Assembly: GCF_001949145.1 (NCBI RefSeq)
Contig: NW_019091392.1
Location: forward strand, 686,257 to 724,886
Direction of reading: 5' to 3'
From: Acanthaster planci
Lineage: Eukaryota; Echinodermata; Asteroidea; Valvatida; Acanthasteridae
Length of the DNA: 38,630 nt
Shown: one piece after another, positions 1-13,100 of the stretch
Layout: every line of letters starts with the position of its first letter
Position numbering within the stretch: position 1 is the stretch's first letter
Position numbers and translations under genes: made by a program
Notes under the pieces: generated by a model
What the model saw: the letters and a program-made list of their open reading frames with translations, nothing else
What the model was told of the DNA's origin: nothing
The model's database searches: none

Positions 1-1148
1 GAGTGAACAACCATCTTTCTGAGTGAACGAGCTCCAGTATACATGTAGCTCCACAGTTTTTAGTGAACTAGCCACCCCACCCAGCTCGAGGTGAAACACG
101 TACAGAGAGGTTTAAGGCCGACCATCAGGCCAGCAGGGAGTACCGTCCTTTGACCTCCCTTGAAGATCAGCCCAGGCGCTGTTGTTCATCCGTTCACCTA
201 CACAGCTTCAATTCAGGAAGCTGGCAAACGTCTTGCAGAGAACTGCATGGTACACGGGCGTGGGCATTATTCCACCCATGCAAACAGTTGACTGCTTTGA
301 AGGTGGCCTTGTAGGGGCCTGAATAATTAAGTAATTAGTTGTAAAGATTTATTTATTTGTTTTATTTATTTTTACGAAACGGCTGTAGGGGGGATATAAT
401 TAGGTATTTTCAAATTTTACTAATTCGCTCGGAAATTGCTGCCATGTTGGGATTTGGGTTACAAGATTTTTTTTTTGGTAGAATAAATGCTCTTATGTCA
501 AATGCAAAAACAGTTGATCGATTTTGAAGTACGATTGTTTGGCCTCCAAAACCTGTGTACCTACTACCATACTGAGTAGATTATCGCTGGTCCACTGAGG
601 GGAAAGTCGGACCCCATGGTGTGACAGGGGCTCTCGACCAATAGGAATGGCTAAACAGTCTTAGGTACATGTATTTAGAATGTATGAATTATCCTGAACA
701 CGCAAGGGCCATGTTTCATGTATATCAGGTACAGGGCTCTCTGCCTTCCTCAATCCTACAGAATCTTCCCAATATCATGCTGGCTTTGAAGGACTGTGAG
801 AAGTTAATGCATTAAAGGTTCTATTTCAAGTTGTGTTCAGAGCTGTGTGTTAATGGGATGGAATCCAGTTCATCACAGGATGAGGCAAGACTGGGCTCAA
901 GACCAGTCGCAAGTCACAGGGTGAGCTGTGACAAAGAAATGCTTTTGTTATAGGTCATTTGAAAAGCTTGTGACCTGAATTCAGACTGAAGGTCTTGTAT
1001 ACCGGTAGGTCTGATACATGTACATGACGTTGGGTCTTATGACACAGGTGTGTAATATTTGGTATCTCATGAATTCCACAGGTGACACTGTTCAGCTCAG
1101 CTGTATAAAGTTGCTTCGTATTGATCAGCATCGCTTGTCACTACACCC
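1..1148. other. MAO upstream and 5' untranslated sequence
   Basis: No supported gene. It contains TACATGTA palindromes at 40-47, near 665 and at 1016-1023. The first MAO coding exon starts at 1149. I see no clear TATA box; any additional 5' UTR exon cannot be placed. Confidence 0.5.
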
Positions 1149-4100
1149 ATGGAACCTCAGTATGATGTCATTATCCTTGGGGCTGGTGTTAGTGGTAAGT
1201 GGGAAGAAATCTCTTTGTAATCCTGAGACCAGTATTTTAGGTGGAAGGAAGTGAGAGACGTTTCTGTTTTCTTAACGTTTCAAAATTGTCGCAATGAAAT
1301 TTTTATGGTCTATGCTCAACAACTGTAGAGATATTGTCCTGCATAAATATCATCTGCTCTCTTTTGAATATTCAAGTAGCACACAGGAAAAAAAATTCTG
1401 TCACAAAAACGTCCCTTTCCTACCAGGCTGGCTATGGACCTGAAATACTAGATGGCTCAACAAGTGATATCATTTCCTTATTCGGCATGTTTGATTACGT
1501 CTTTCCCCCACGCTTACTGGTTCCAGTGGGAATGCATTGACACTCTTGTGACATTCTGCATTTATCTACTTGTGTCTAGCCCAAGTGACTGACCTATTGA
1601 GCCAGTTACTCAGGGAGATCATCCCGGTACAGTGCAATGTGAAAACACGGTAGCTTAGTCGGTCTTTGTGCAGGAAAGTTGACACCGTTGTAAATAATTC
1701 AGAATAGTTGAATGTTACTTGCAAATTGGCAAGAAATGTGTATTCGGATGACGGTTGCTTTCGACCATTTGGATTTGTTTTGCACATTTAATTAATTTAT
1801 GACCCCTTGACCTGGTGGGAGCACTTCTAGTAACCTTAGAGGATTCGTTTATTACCACTTATCGTACATATCCGCCTAAACCCATGATCACACCATATGT
1901 ACGGTAAGCACGAGAGAAGTAATTGAATGCACTGGAAATGAATTATATGTTTTAACTCTAACAGTACATAATGCTAAAAATGACTACTCAGTCATGTTAC
2001 TTGTGAATTATAGTATACAGTGCTATTGCTTGTAAGAGGACATGACCTATTGTTCTCTGAAGCCATAAAATACATATACATGTACATAAGACAACGTACA
2101 TGTACCATACTGTGATGTGGCACTATGAAGGCATGACGTTATTGTTCTCTGTACGAGTAACAATGGAGGGTGCCCTAGCCAGAAGTAGTAATTTGTAGCG
2201 CTAGGTCCTTCAGGCTCAGAGTACTATGCAGTATTTTATAGCACTGAGTCCTGTAAGCCAAATGATGTGCAGGACTGTTAAGGCTAATAAATGAAAAGTC
2301 TCATTCTGGAATATTGACCTGTTGACTGCATTTTTTTTTTGCTGTTGGCCAGTGAGATTTAAAAACAGGTTTAGTGCCTGAATCCTACATGTACCATATG
2401 ATGCTTACAAGGTTGGGTATTTCGTTGAATTTAACCTTTAAGTATTGTTTCCCAAACTGCAGCGAGGAAAATATTGACTTTCCAGGATACACAAGTCACT
2501 TACCCTCAATACTTATACAGTTTTATTTATTGTATCACCAGTCTGGTCACCAGTCTTGCCACAAGTATTACAAGGAAATGGTGAAATACATCTTCACTTT
2601 TCTTCTCAGGTTTGTCTGCAGCCAAGTTACTGCATGCTGCAGGTCTGAATGTCCTGGTGCTTGAGGCGAGGAGTCGGGTGGGTGGACGGACCTACACAAA
2701 ACGGGTAATGAAGGTTCAGTAACTCAGAGCATGAAATTACGGTCGGACATTGGCCATTTCTCTCAACTGCTGTGGTTGGACATGTCCTAAGGAAATGTAA
2801 AGACACAAGCCCCCAAAGCAGAACCCTGATGCTGTTTTACTCATGGTGTTTGTGCTTTTAACATTAAACTGTGAGTGCTTGCGCTCGTATGACTTTGGTA
2901 TACCTGTACGTCTGATCGAAAGCTGATAATGACAACAAAATTGATCTTGCTAGTACATATTGTCTGGCTACGTTTTTTGCCTAACTGCATAGACTGGTAT
3001 CTTATTCCAGTCAGTACAGAATGCTGGTCAGAGATGTAACCATAGGCAGTGTGTTGCATGGCCTTCCAGCAGCGTACTTGTAGGTTGTAAATTTGTTTTT
3101 CCTTATTTATGTACAGGATCCTGCCTTTCAGTATGCAGACATGGGAGGCTCTTATATTGGCCCCTCCCAGAAACGCATCAGTAAGCTTGCCAGTGAACTG
3201 GGATTGAATTTGCATGGTGTCAACGACAATGAGAGATCCATTTTTATAGACAAGGTAAAATATTACTACAATATGTACAACCACGTGCACATGACAATCT
3301 CTGAATATTTTAGGGACACTGACATCACAATTTAGGCCAAGTTTAGTATAGCAGTTTGCCTTGTGCTGGCGTTACATTGCACATGCCAACTTCTCTGTGC
3401 TTCCGTTAGCTCTCTGTTGAGAGCTTGTCCTGGAGAGACTTGAACCATGTTGAATTGTTTGCAAGCTGGAAACTAATACAATCAAATGATGGACCGTTGC
3501 ATTGCTGCTGCAGAAAAGGCCATTAGTATCCGTTGCTTGGGTTTGAATATCAAACCCAAGCAACCCAATAATTAATATTAAAGCTCATTGCTTCTTTGGT
3601 TAGGACATCAGGCAAGAGATCGTGAATTTAAGTCCCAATTTGTTCTCTCTCAATTAATTCCAGAAAACACTTAAAGCTGGGTCATTCCATGAGGTTGGGG
3701 CACAATTTTTGGTGGTGTTCTTGTTACATCGATAACTTTTACCATCTGTCATGACCTGTAGAGTAGGTCATTTACTCTGTATAAACAACACACACCTCTT
3801 TATTCAGCCTTGCAAGATGTATAACAATGTAAGTTTCGAATCCACATGCAGGGAAATAGCTGTTCATTTTTATGGAACCCATGTAACAATTGACACCATC
3901 AAAAATTGTGCCCCAACCTAATGGAATGACCCAGCTGCTAACCCTGTATGGGTGATCAGTAGGTGATCAGTTGGTACAGAGCTGTTTAGTGGCTGATCTA
4001 GGGTCATTAAAAAACAAGAATGTTGGGGATTATGGCCCTGCATGTCCATTGCATTCCTGGATTGTCATGAACCTAGATCTGCTCTTGAAGCTGCGAGTGA

Positions 4101-7100
4101 TGTTTAACCCTAACTTCCCTGATCTTTGTACAAGAAAGTGTTTCGACTCATACAAATTGTTGTGAATCCATCTACATGTAAATATTGTGGAATCTGGTGT
4201 TGAATGTTGTTTCAATGACAATTGCATCTTGTTCCTTATTGCACACTTTAATACACTCCCCAGATAATTGGAATAGGGCTTTTGTAGAAGCTCAACCCAG
4301 ACTAAAAATCTATTTAATCCATGTTTGCCCTAAATCTGCAGCCATTGTACAAGTAGCCCAGTTGCTTTGAGCTCTCCTTCATCTTGGTCAAGAAATACTC
4401 CTCTTCAATCTCTTTTCCCCATTTCTATGCTCCATACTCTGTACCTACATGTAGTGAGATTCCTTTGGTACAATTATCATTCTATCTCACAGGGTAAGGT
4501 GATCCCCTACAGGAATTTCCCACGCATTTACAATCCCTTTGCTCTAATGGACTTTGTCAATTTCTGGAGGACGGTGGACGAATTCTGCATGCAGGTAGGC
4601 ACACTTTACATGTATCTCAAGCCATCTATCACAATTTTAAACTCATTCTCAGGAGTTATTAGTTATTGTGGAATTGAATTCAGTTAGAACAAGGATGGAA
4701 ACTGAAGTAAATGTTGAAAGTTTTTGGCTGTCTGAAAATTGAATTAATTCATTGCTAATAATGTTCATGTGTTATAGCTTGCCAAGGTGATTACATCATG
4801 GGCACATTTTACAGTGTAAAAGGCATTAGTGCGAGAACCAACACATGAACCAACATGTGCAGATACTACACAGCACTTTCTGGTTCAAAATGACATCACC
4901 CTTCCAAACTCTCTAGTGTGTTTTAAAAATTAAGTTCTGTTTGACCTTTAAATATTGAGTTTTTATGGAATAGCAAAAAGGAAGGTTTTGAATGAAATAT
5001 TTTCAGACCTTTGTTACCTGTTTGAATTTATTTCCAGTTAAACCTGGAAAGAAATTACTCAGGCAAGATTTGAACATCCGACCTCAGATATAGCTCAAGG
5101 GCTCTAACAGCTTGACCACCCAGCCTTCTATAGCAGTCTGCACCCTTAGCCCCTTTTTCTTGTGTCGCAAGTTGACATATTAACCACTTGTCACCTCATG
5201 ACATGTAAACATGCACAGATTTCCTGTCTTGTAACACTGCGGACGTTTGAACATGTTCTGGCGAATTCCGTATGCAGACTCTCGAGTGATTCCCGTTAAG
5301 TTTGTACATGCACACGCAAGCTCACACTAGTGCATTGAGGTTGAGCTTGCCTGGAGCCCAAGGGCTACTTTGTGCCACGGCCACATGTTGTAGCAAATGC
5401 CACTTTGCAACACTGTCTGATAGTTGCCAAAAAGCAAATGACGAAGTACAACATGTCGCACAAATCTTCAGCAAATGATCACTGAGGGTTGACCTTGTAA
5501 AGTCCACCTTTATATAGGACAGTAGTTGTGGTATCTTGTTATTTTTAGTGGTCTATATTTTGGTCTAAAATAAAACATGCCTGGGACCAGTTCACTATGG
5601 AACAGTACCGTTGGAAAGTTGTTGAGAGAGACACCCCCCTTGTATCAGACAGGTCAGTTGGTGTGGCACCAGTATTGCATTTGGGGGGTTTAAGGTTTCT
5701 GACCTTTCAATGGTCAATTTCTTTTCTTCATGTTGAAATTGATTGAAAAATGCCCCAGTGAGATAGTGAATTCCCTCTCTGTGGTCATCTTCCTAGGTGT
5801 CCCTGGCTTCCCCCTGGGACTGCCCACGGGCTGCCGAGTGGGACAATATCACCACCCAGGAGTTCATCGACAGGACCTGTTGGACGCGGTTTGCCAAGGC
5901 CAGCGCGGTTTCCATGATCCGCATGACCTTTGCCATCGAGCCCAGGGATATGTCCTTCCTCTTCTTCCTGTGGTACACTCGGAGTGGTGGCAGTAAGTGT
6001 GGAGTTTTGATCGGTCTGGCTGATCAAGAGGATATTCAAACTTACCCATGGGTAGTGCTCCTGCTGTCCGTGTGATCAGGAGTTGACTCATGGTAACACT
6101 AGTAACAACACAGGTTGGAAATGGATGGGCCACTGATTCATGAAAATGGAGTAACATCACCTTGAATATTCGATACGCACCCTTGGCATTCTGTAGTGTA
6201 TGTGATATTCACTGTGTTCATGGAATATGTCGTTCAGTGTGTATGTCAAGTATGAATTTCCAATTTAGTCAAACTGACGCTCTTTTCATGACAGCAGTGG
6301 TGCCATATTCAGTACACATTTTAGGGGCTGGTGGTGACATTAAAACTGACTGGTAATTGATTCCATTTCAGATGCTTATACCCACATGGCTACAAGCAAC
6401 GGAGCACAGGTGAGCTGAAGTTTATGTAATGATAATTCTGTGTCAGTCCTGCAGACTAGTCTGGTGCCCACCTTGTTACAAGCCTCTGCTCAGGCAGTAT
6501 GATGCTCAAGTGCAAAGTCATACGTGGACAAGTTTCCTTGAACACTTGAAATGAAGATGTCTGCACAGCGCAATTAGGAAAGATGTTGCGCAGACTGTGA
6601 ACTTGCCCAGCCCCTTCTCCTTGTACCGGTATCTGGAGATGAATTGTGGGATTATGGATATGAAGAGCAGGAGTCAAGGGAATCCTGATTAAAACTTAGA
6701 AAGTCCCCCCGCCACATTTGAAGTATTGTATTAGCATCTTTTCAGAAAAAACCCATTTATTTTGTATAATCATGTGCTGGCAGAAGTTTGTCTACATGGC
6801 CGCTGGCTTCATCCATCATATCACCAGAAGTACACTAGCTGACTTCTGCACCTTTAAGTTTTTGACAACTTTAGTCATCTTAATTATGTCACAGTTCTAT
6901 GCCAAAATTCGAAAACCAGGATTTTAATTTGCCTTACCTTTCCTGTTTCATAGGACAGTAAGATTGTGGGTGGGTCTATGCAGGTAACTGAAAGGATAGC
7001 AGACATTCTGGGCCCAGGTAGGCTGGATTGATCTTTCACGTGTCTCTGTTGTAGTCCACAAAGCTTTAAAAACAATTATAGCACATTGAAAATTGTTTAT

Positions 7101-10100
7101 TTTTGTGTTCCAATTTACCCAGAATTAGTTTATACCTCAAACCAAATGTGACACAAAGTGATAAAAAAGGCAGTGGAGGTAGGATTGTAGTGTTTTACTT
7201 GGGATGCTCAGTACACTGACCCAATCAGGAATGCTTGGTGCATGAGTTACAGACACCAATTTACCATGGTTGCATCTGTGTTCTTCGTACTTGGACTTAA
7301 CAAACTACTTTAATTACTCCAACTTTAAATACACAAAACCTACACTAAAGTGTTGACTTATTCGAGGATTGACTTGTGACTGTGTGTACTTTGGCAGGTA
7401 CCTTAGAGAAGGGAAGAGATGTAACTTGGGAAGACGCTAGTTCAAAGTGTTTGAATTTACTGTTCTTTAGTGTTGATTTCACTTGATGATTTAAGAGTGA
7501 ATGAAAAAACATGTCGTGTATGTGCTGGTTCAAACAAAGTGATGAGTGCACGCTAACAAGTTTTTGAACTGTGTGTGTACAAACCCACAACCATTTCAAG
7601 TGTGAGGATTGCACTTGATTGGTTGGCAGGTGTTTGTATCAGTAACAGAGGTGTTTGGCATTGTTAACTGTTGATGTTTGGCATCTGTAGCAGATAATGT
7701 ACATGTACAGAGTTGGTTAGCTTAATTCAAGTTCCAGTTACATGTATGTCAGCTACCATACTTTAGTTAATAGTTTGTCTTTGTGACCCTTGAAAAAAAG
7801 ACACATCAGTGACATTGTGTGTATACTCTTTCTGTATACTTGTGATTTTGCAGAGCATGTTATGCTGAACAAACCAGTTTCCAAGGTTGTGCAGCACGAT
7901 GATGGATCTGTTGCTGTAACAACCCTTGGTGGCAGCAGCTACAGCTGTTCCTTTGTTATCAGTGCCGTCCCCCAGGCTCTGATTGGTCGGATAACGTTTT
8001 CACCTCCATTGCCCTCGCTGCGCAACCAGGTAACTCCGACTCAGCGGAATGACAATTTTATACTTATTTCAGGCAGTTTTTCTTCAATTCAGTTTTGGTT
8101 CACTAACAATGAGTTGGCATATTTTACATTTGTGGACGTCTTAATCACTTGTCTCAAAAAAGGTGCCAAGTTCAAAATTAATTTTCAAAACCAGGCATTT
8201 TTAGTTGATTTAATTTTTTGTTTTGATACCTTTCTCCAAATTGCACACACAGCTTGTTCAGCGAATTCCTATGGGATCTTGTATCAAGGTTCTCTTGTAT
8301 TACAAGACACCTTTTTGGAGGAAGTTAGGTGAGCATGTTTGTTTTTGGCCTCTTTTCACTGGCAGCTTGTTTGTAGTGAAATAGCGGCAATATTTCTTCC
8401 TCCCCAGTGCATTTGAACCTGCCAGTCCTATCGCAGCTGTATTTTTTAATGTGTAATTTACGGAGTATACATCCTGTGTTTTCCTATGTGGTCAGACTTC
8501 TGTGGTGACATGTGGGGCACAGACCTGCTGGCAGAAGGTCATGATGACACAAAGCCTGATGGCTCGTATCCAGCGCTGGTTGGGTAAGTTCTACAAGGTG
8601 TAGGAATGGTTTATAGTATACAGGCCTACAAGCCACTGCCACAAAAAGGCCAATTTTGAATATCACTGCTAAAGTTTGGCTTGTGTTGTTACTGGCAGAC
8701 AGTCATACTTTTGTTTGTCACTTATGTGCAGTCAAAGAAACACATCTGTCGTCACTGCATGGCATAAAATATTGTGCTGGCTGTGAGGTACATGTCACAT
8801 TCACATGCGCTAATGTTTGCTTGTGCATGTTGATTTCCGTCAGTGCATCACTGTCTTCAATAAATTCTGATTCATGACTCGGCATGCTCGTGCTGCTTGT
8901 AAAGGTCTCTCTGTGAGATGGATGAATAGATTAGTCGGCAGAAATCTTTCTAGCAGTGACATTAAATGAGTGGCAGTAATTAAATGGTGGCAGTGGAAAC
9001 CCGTCAGAATCAGTGACCATACTTTCATTAGCAGTTAGTACCTGTACAGTGTTGATGGTTTATTGTCCTTTACAGATTCTTAAATGGGGACAATGCCAGG
9101 AAGTACTGCATGGAAACCCCAGAGAAAAGGTAACGCTTGCTTGATTTCATGGATATATAGTGCCAATAAGACCATATAAAACATTGAAATCAAAGGGAAC
9201 AAATACAGAGGCATATTCAGGAGACAGATTGTTGCTAGAGTGTTAAGGCTGATTCATACTTTATGTGAAAGTGAATACGAAGGCTTAGTCATGGGGGCAG
9301 ATCAATATTCAAGCTGCAACAAAAATTGAACATAATTCAACTCACGCAAATTTTGCTGCAAGTGTTTGGTGACGTTAGATTCACTTTGCTTTTGCACTAG
9401 CCTGAAGTATAAACTGTCCTTGAGAGACCAGTCCTCTTCGAATGGAAGGCAACCAAGATGCATGCATCATAACCTTTCTTCTTTTTTGTTTTCAGGGCCA
9501 ACATGGTTGCTGGATTCTACGCAAGGATTTTTAAATCGGATGAAGCACTCAATGTTAGTTTTGTTTATAAAAGATTCTTAATGCATCCACCGCACAAAGT
9601 ATTTGTCTTATTAACCTTTAGCTGCCAAGAGGCCAGAATTGCAGTTTTTGTTTACAAACAAAAACATTAAGCAACAAGTTTGAATTGCAAGCAGGAGCAT
9701 TATGATGAATTTCATGAATCCTACACCGTGTTCTTGTCAGAGCAGAGACTTTTCTTCATTTCTTTTGGCTTACTACAGACGAAACGACAGTGAGATGAAG
9801 TAATTTGCTCTTGAGTAATCGCTACTGTCATTTTTTGCCTCATACTAGCCAGTGGCCAGTGTGGAGCAGAACTGGATGGCAGAACAGTATTCAGGGGGCT
9901 GTTACATGGGAGCCATGCCCCCCGGAGTGCTGACGACACTGGGCAAGTAAGTCATCACAGAAAGGTAGCAGTCACTTGTGTGTCTCGCCATCTTCGAGAA
10001 GTAATGAGTCATTCATTGACACGGAATGTAAGAGGTGGTCCAGGCATAGAAATGGAAATGTGGAGCCACTTCAGAAAGCTGAACCCTCCTGGGGTGCAGT

Positions 10101-13100
10101 AGTGCTTACTTGTGGAACACCACACCTTGACTAATCCCTCACATGGCGAGGTGCACTGTTCCCCCCCCCATCTAGGAAACCAACCAAAAAGTTTTCTACA
10201 GCCAAGCCCCCAGCTCCCCCCCCCCAAAAAAAGGCTGAGAAAACATGCCTAACCACAACTTTGAAGAAAATGTTTAGAATTTTAAAGTACTTAAAGTCAT
10301 TCCCAAGATTAAAACGCATTACAAGAAAACGATATACCCAAAGAATAGATTGAAGTGGAAGAGTTAATAAGTGAAGAATTTTGAAAACCATCTTAAACTT
10401 TCTGTTGTGAGAAAGTTTTGTGCTTGTTTGATGTCAGAAGCTGAAAGACCAAAGTCATCATGGTTATGTTAATGTTTCATCAAATTTAGGTTTTCACTGG
10501 TTGAAAATACATATAGTTGGACACAGACAGTTGGTGCCGCACACCTGTAGTTCTGGAAATCCAATCTGTACACGACTGTAGTTCAAGCGTTAAAGTACTT
10601 AGTAATTTTTCAGAAGGGGTGATGAGGGGTACTTAACATGTCTGTCTGCATTTGTCTAACCAAGCACGTGTTGCTCAACTCCTCAGGGTGATCCGGACAC
10701 CCTTTGGCAGGTTGTATTTTGCCGGCACAGAGACGGCCACCAGGTGGAGTGGATACATGGATGGCGCTGTGCAGGCTGGCGAGAGAGCTGCCAGGGAGGT
10801 AGGTCATGTTGGAACAGCTCTGTGGAGGTTTGAGGGAGACCTTCAACCTTTTGAAATTCCTTCTGGTTCCTCCAAAACTTGGCCTGTCTTAGTAACTTGG
10901 CATTCCCCCCCCCCAAGATTGTGAAAATCTAGAAATCAATTTAGGCACCCTGTCACCATTATCCCTGCTCATTTGGGCTCACATTTGAATATTCCAGCGA
11001 CCATCTCAACTTCCTGCGGAGTATACTAGCAAGATGCTGCCATATCAAGTGCAAATGGCTAAAGATGAAGACCACATCTGCCCTCATAGGTACCCATTCA
11101 CTCCTTGGTGGAGAGAGGCCTGTGGAGGTAAAGTGACTTGCTTAAGAACACAATGTGCTGCCCACAGCTGGATTTTAAATGTCGACCCAATGATCAGAGA
11201 CTACAAACCCTTACCACTGGGCCACATGCCTCCTCTCTGCCCTCAGAGGTACCCATTCACTCCTGGGTGGAGAGAGACCTGTAGAGGTAAAGTGACTTGC
11301 TCAAGAACACAATGTGCTGCCAACAGCTGGATTCGAATCCCGACCCAATGATCGGAGGCTACAAACCCTCACCACTAGGCCACATGCCCCCACACCATCA
11401 TACCTCGCTGTCACGATGTAATGTTACATTACTTACCATGTGTCTGATGAAAACCTCACACAACATTGGAATGTTAAGCCTGGTTTCCATATCGATGTAA
11501 AAAAACGCAGAGAGCGATGCAATCAAGACGCAAACTGCAACGCAGACATATGGAAACATGTCAAATGGAGGTATTGCCGATAACCCAAACCAACCCCAGA
11601 CAGATTGGCAAAGTTGAGCCTGGTTCAACTTTGCCAACTGTCTCCATTACTGAGTTAAAACCTATACAAACACACACGCTGGCATGACAGGCGTAGAACC
11701 ATTTTTCTCTCGCTTAGTACCACTCATTTTGTCCATTTTCTCCATATTACTAGCATATGCAGCCCTGATTGTCAACAAAATAGCTGACCATTGACAAATT
11801 AAATTAAACTGGAGTATCAGTTTGCCTTTAAGAGGAAACATTGCCACCTAAAAAGGCACCGTTGGTGAAAATTATCCGAGTTTCGAGCACCATTTTGTTT
11901 AATTTTTTGGGTGGAATAACGTCACACAGCGTCTCTTCTGCAACTGTCTGCGTCTTGACGTCTTGCAGACTGTCTGTGTTACAAACGATCATATGGAAAC
12001 CAGGCTTTATTGGTAGCTTGTTGTGACTTGTGTTTCCCACACAGCCACATTCATTTCAGATGACCTCATATGAATGTATTCATAATGGATGTGTTTCTTG
12101 TCTCTTCCTGCCTCTTTCCCATCTGAAGGTTCTGTGTGCAAAAGGCATGCTGCGCCAGGATGAGATCTGGGAACCGGAACCAGACCCTGAGGTAATGATG
12201 AATGAACTATGCCTTGATTGTGGCCAACCTAACACTTTGCTGGAACAACTTTTCAACTTGCAGAAATCCATAGAAATCAAGTAGATCTATCACTGTTTTC
12301 ATATCAAGGGGAGGAAATACAAAATTTATCAAGTGACTGGTAAAGATTTCAGTATGGAGGCATGCTGAACCACTTCGTATCGGATAATGTTCAGGGAATT
12401 TCTGTACCATTGTAACAGCTCATCTTGCAGTAGAGCAGGACATCCTCTGACTAATACTCCCCATACTCATGGAGGAATGTGTTCCTTCCTCCATGCCATA
12501 CTTGAGTTCATTTGTGTTTGCACCAGGCCTGTTGCCACCAGCTTCAGCTGATAAGAGGGCCACAATACCAGCTGGAGAGGGGCACATCACAAAAACAATA
12601 GAGAATGTTGATACTTGGTTTTGTTGAGGGGAGGTAGCTGCTCGCCAGTGGGGTTTGGCCATCAGGGCTCCGCCCAGTGACGGGCCTGGCTTGCACACAC
12701 ATGCACAGTGGGTCAAGCTGGTCTGCAGATGTTGAGCATGTGTGGAGCCCTTTAATCACTTGCTGCAGGGGTTTCCGGTACTGGACACGTATTCTTTATA
12801 CGCATGGCTGGGGTCTCTGAAATCAGACAAAGGGAACTGGGCCTTGTAACAAAAGACCAGGCTGCTGGGCATTACTAACATTTTTCACTCTCAAAAGTGG
12901 AGATAATCCAGCCCTGTTTTGAAACAGTATACCATGGTTTGGGGCATTTAGAGCTAGCAGCAGTGATGAGCTACACAGTACCGCTGCACGCTAATCTGGC
13001 CCCTTTTGAAAAGAGGTCAGCAGCGCACTGTGCCAGGTTCGTGAACAAAAGAAAATTATGCAACACTGCACAATCTGGGCTCTATTTACAAGGCAGCAGG

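Noticed and set aside
5785-6160. Several overlapping open frames around MAO exon 5
   Set aside because: Explained by the GC-rich MAO exon at 5797-5992; only the MAO frame has homology and fitting phases.
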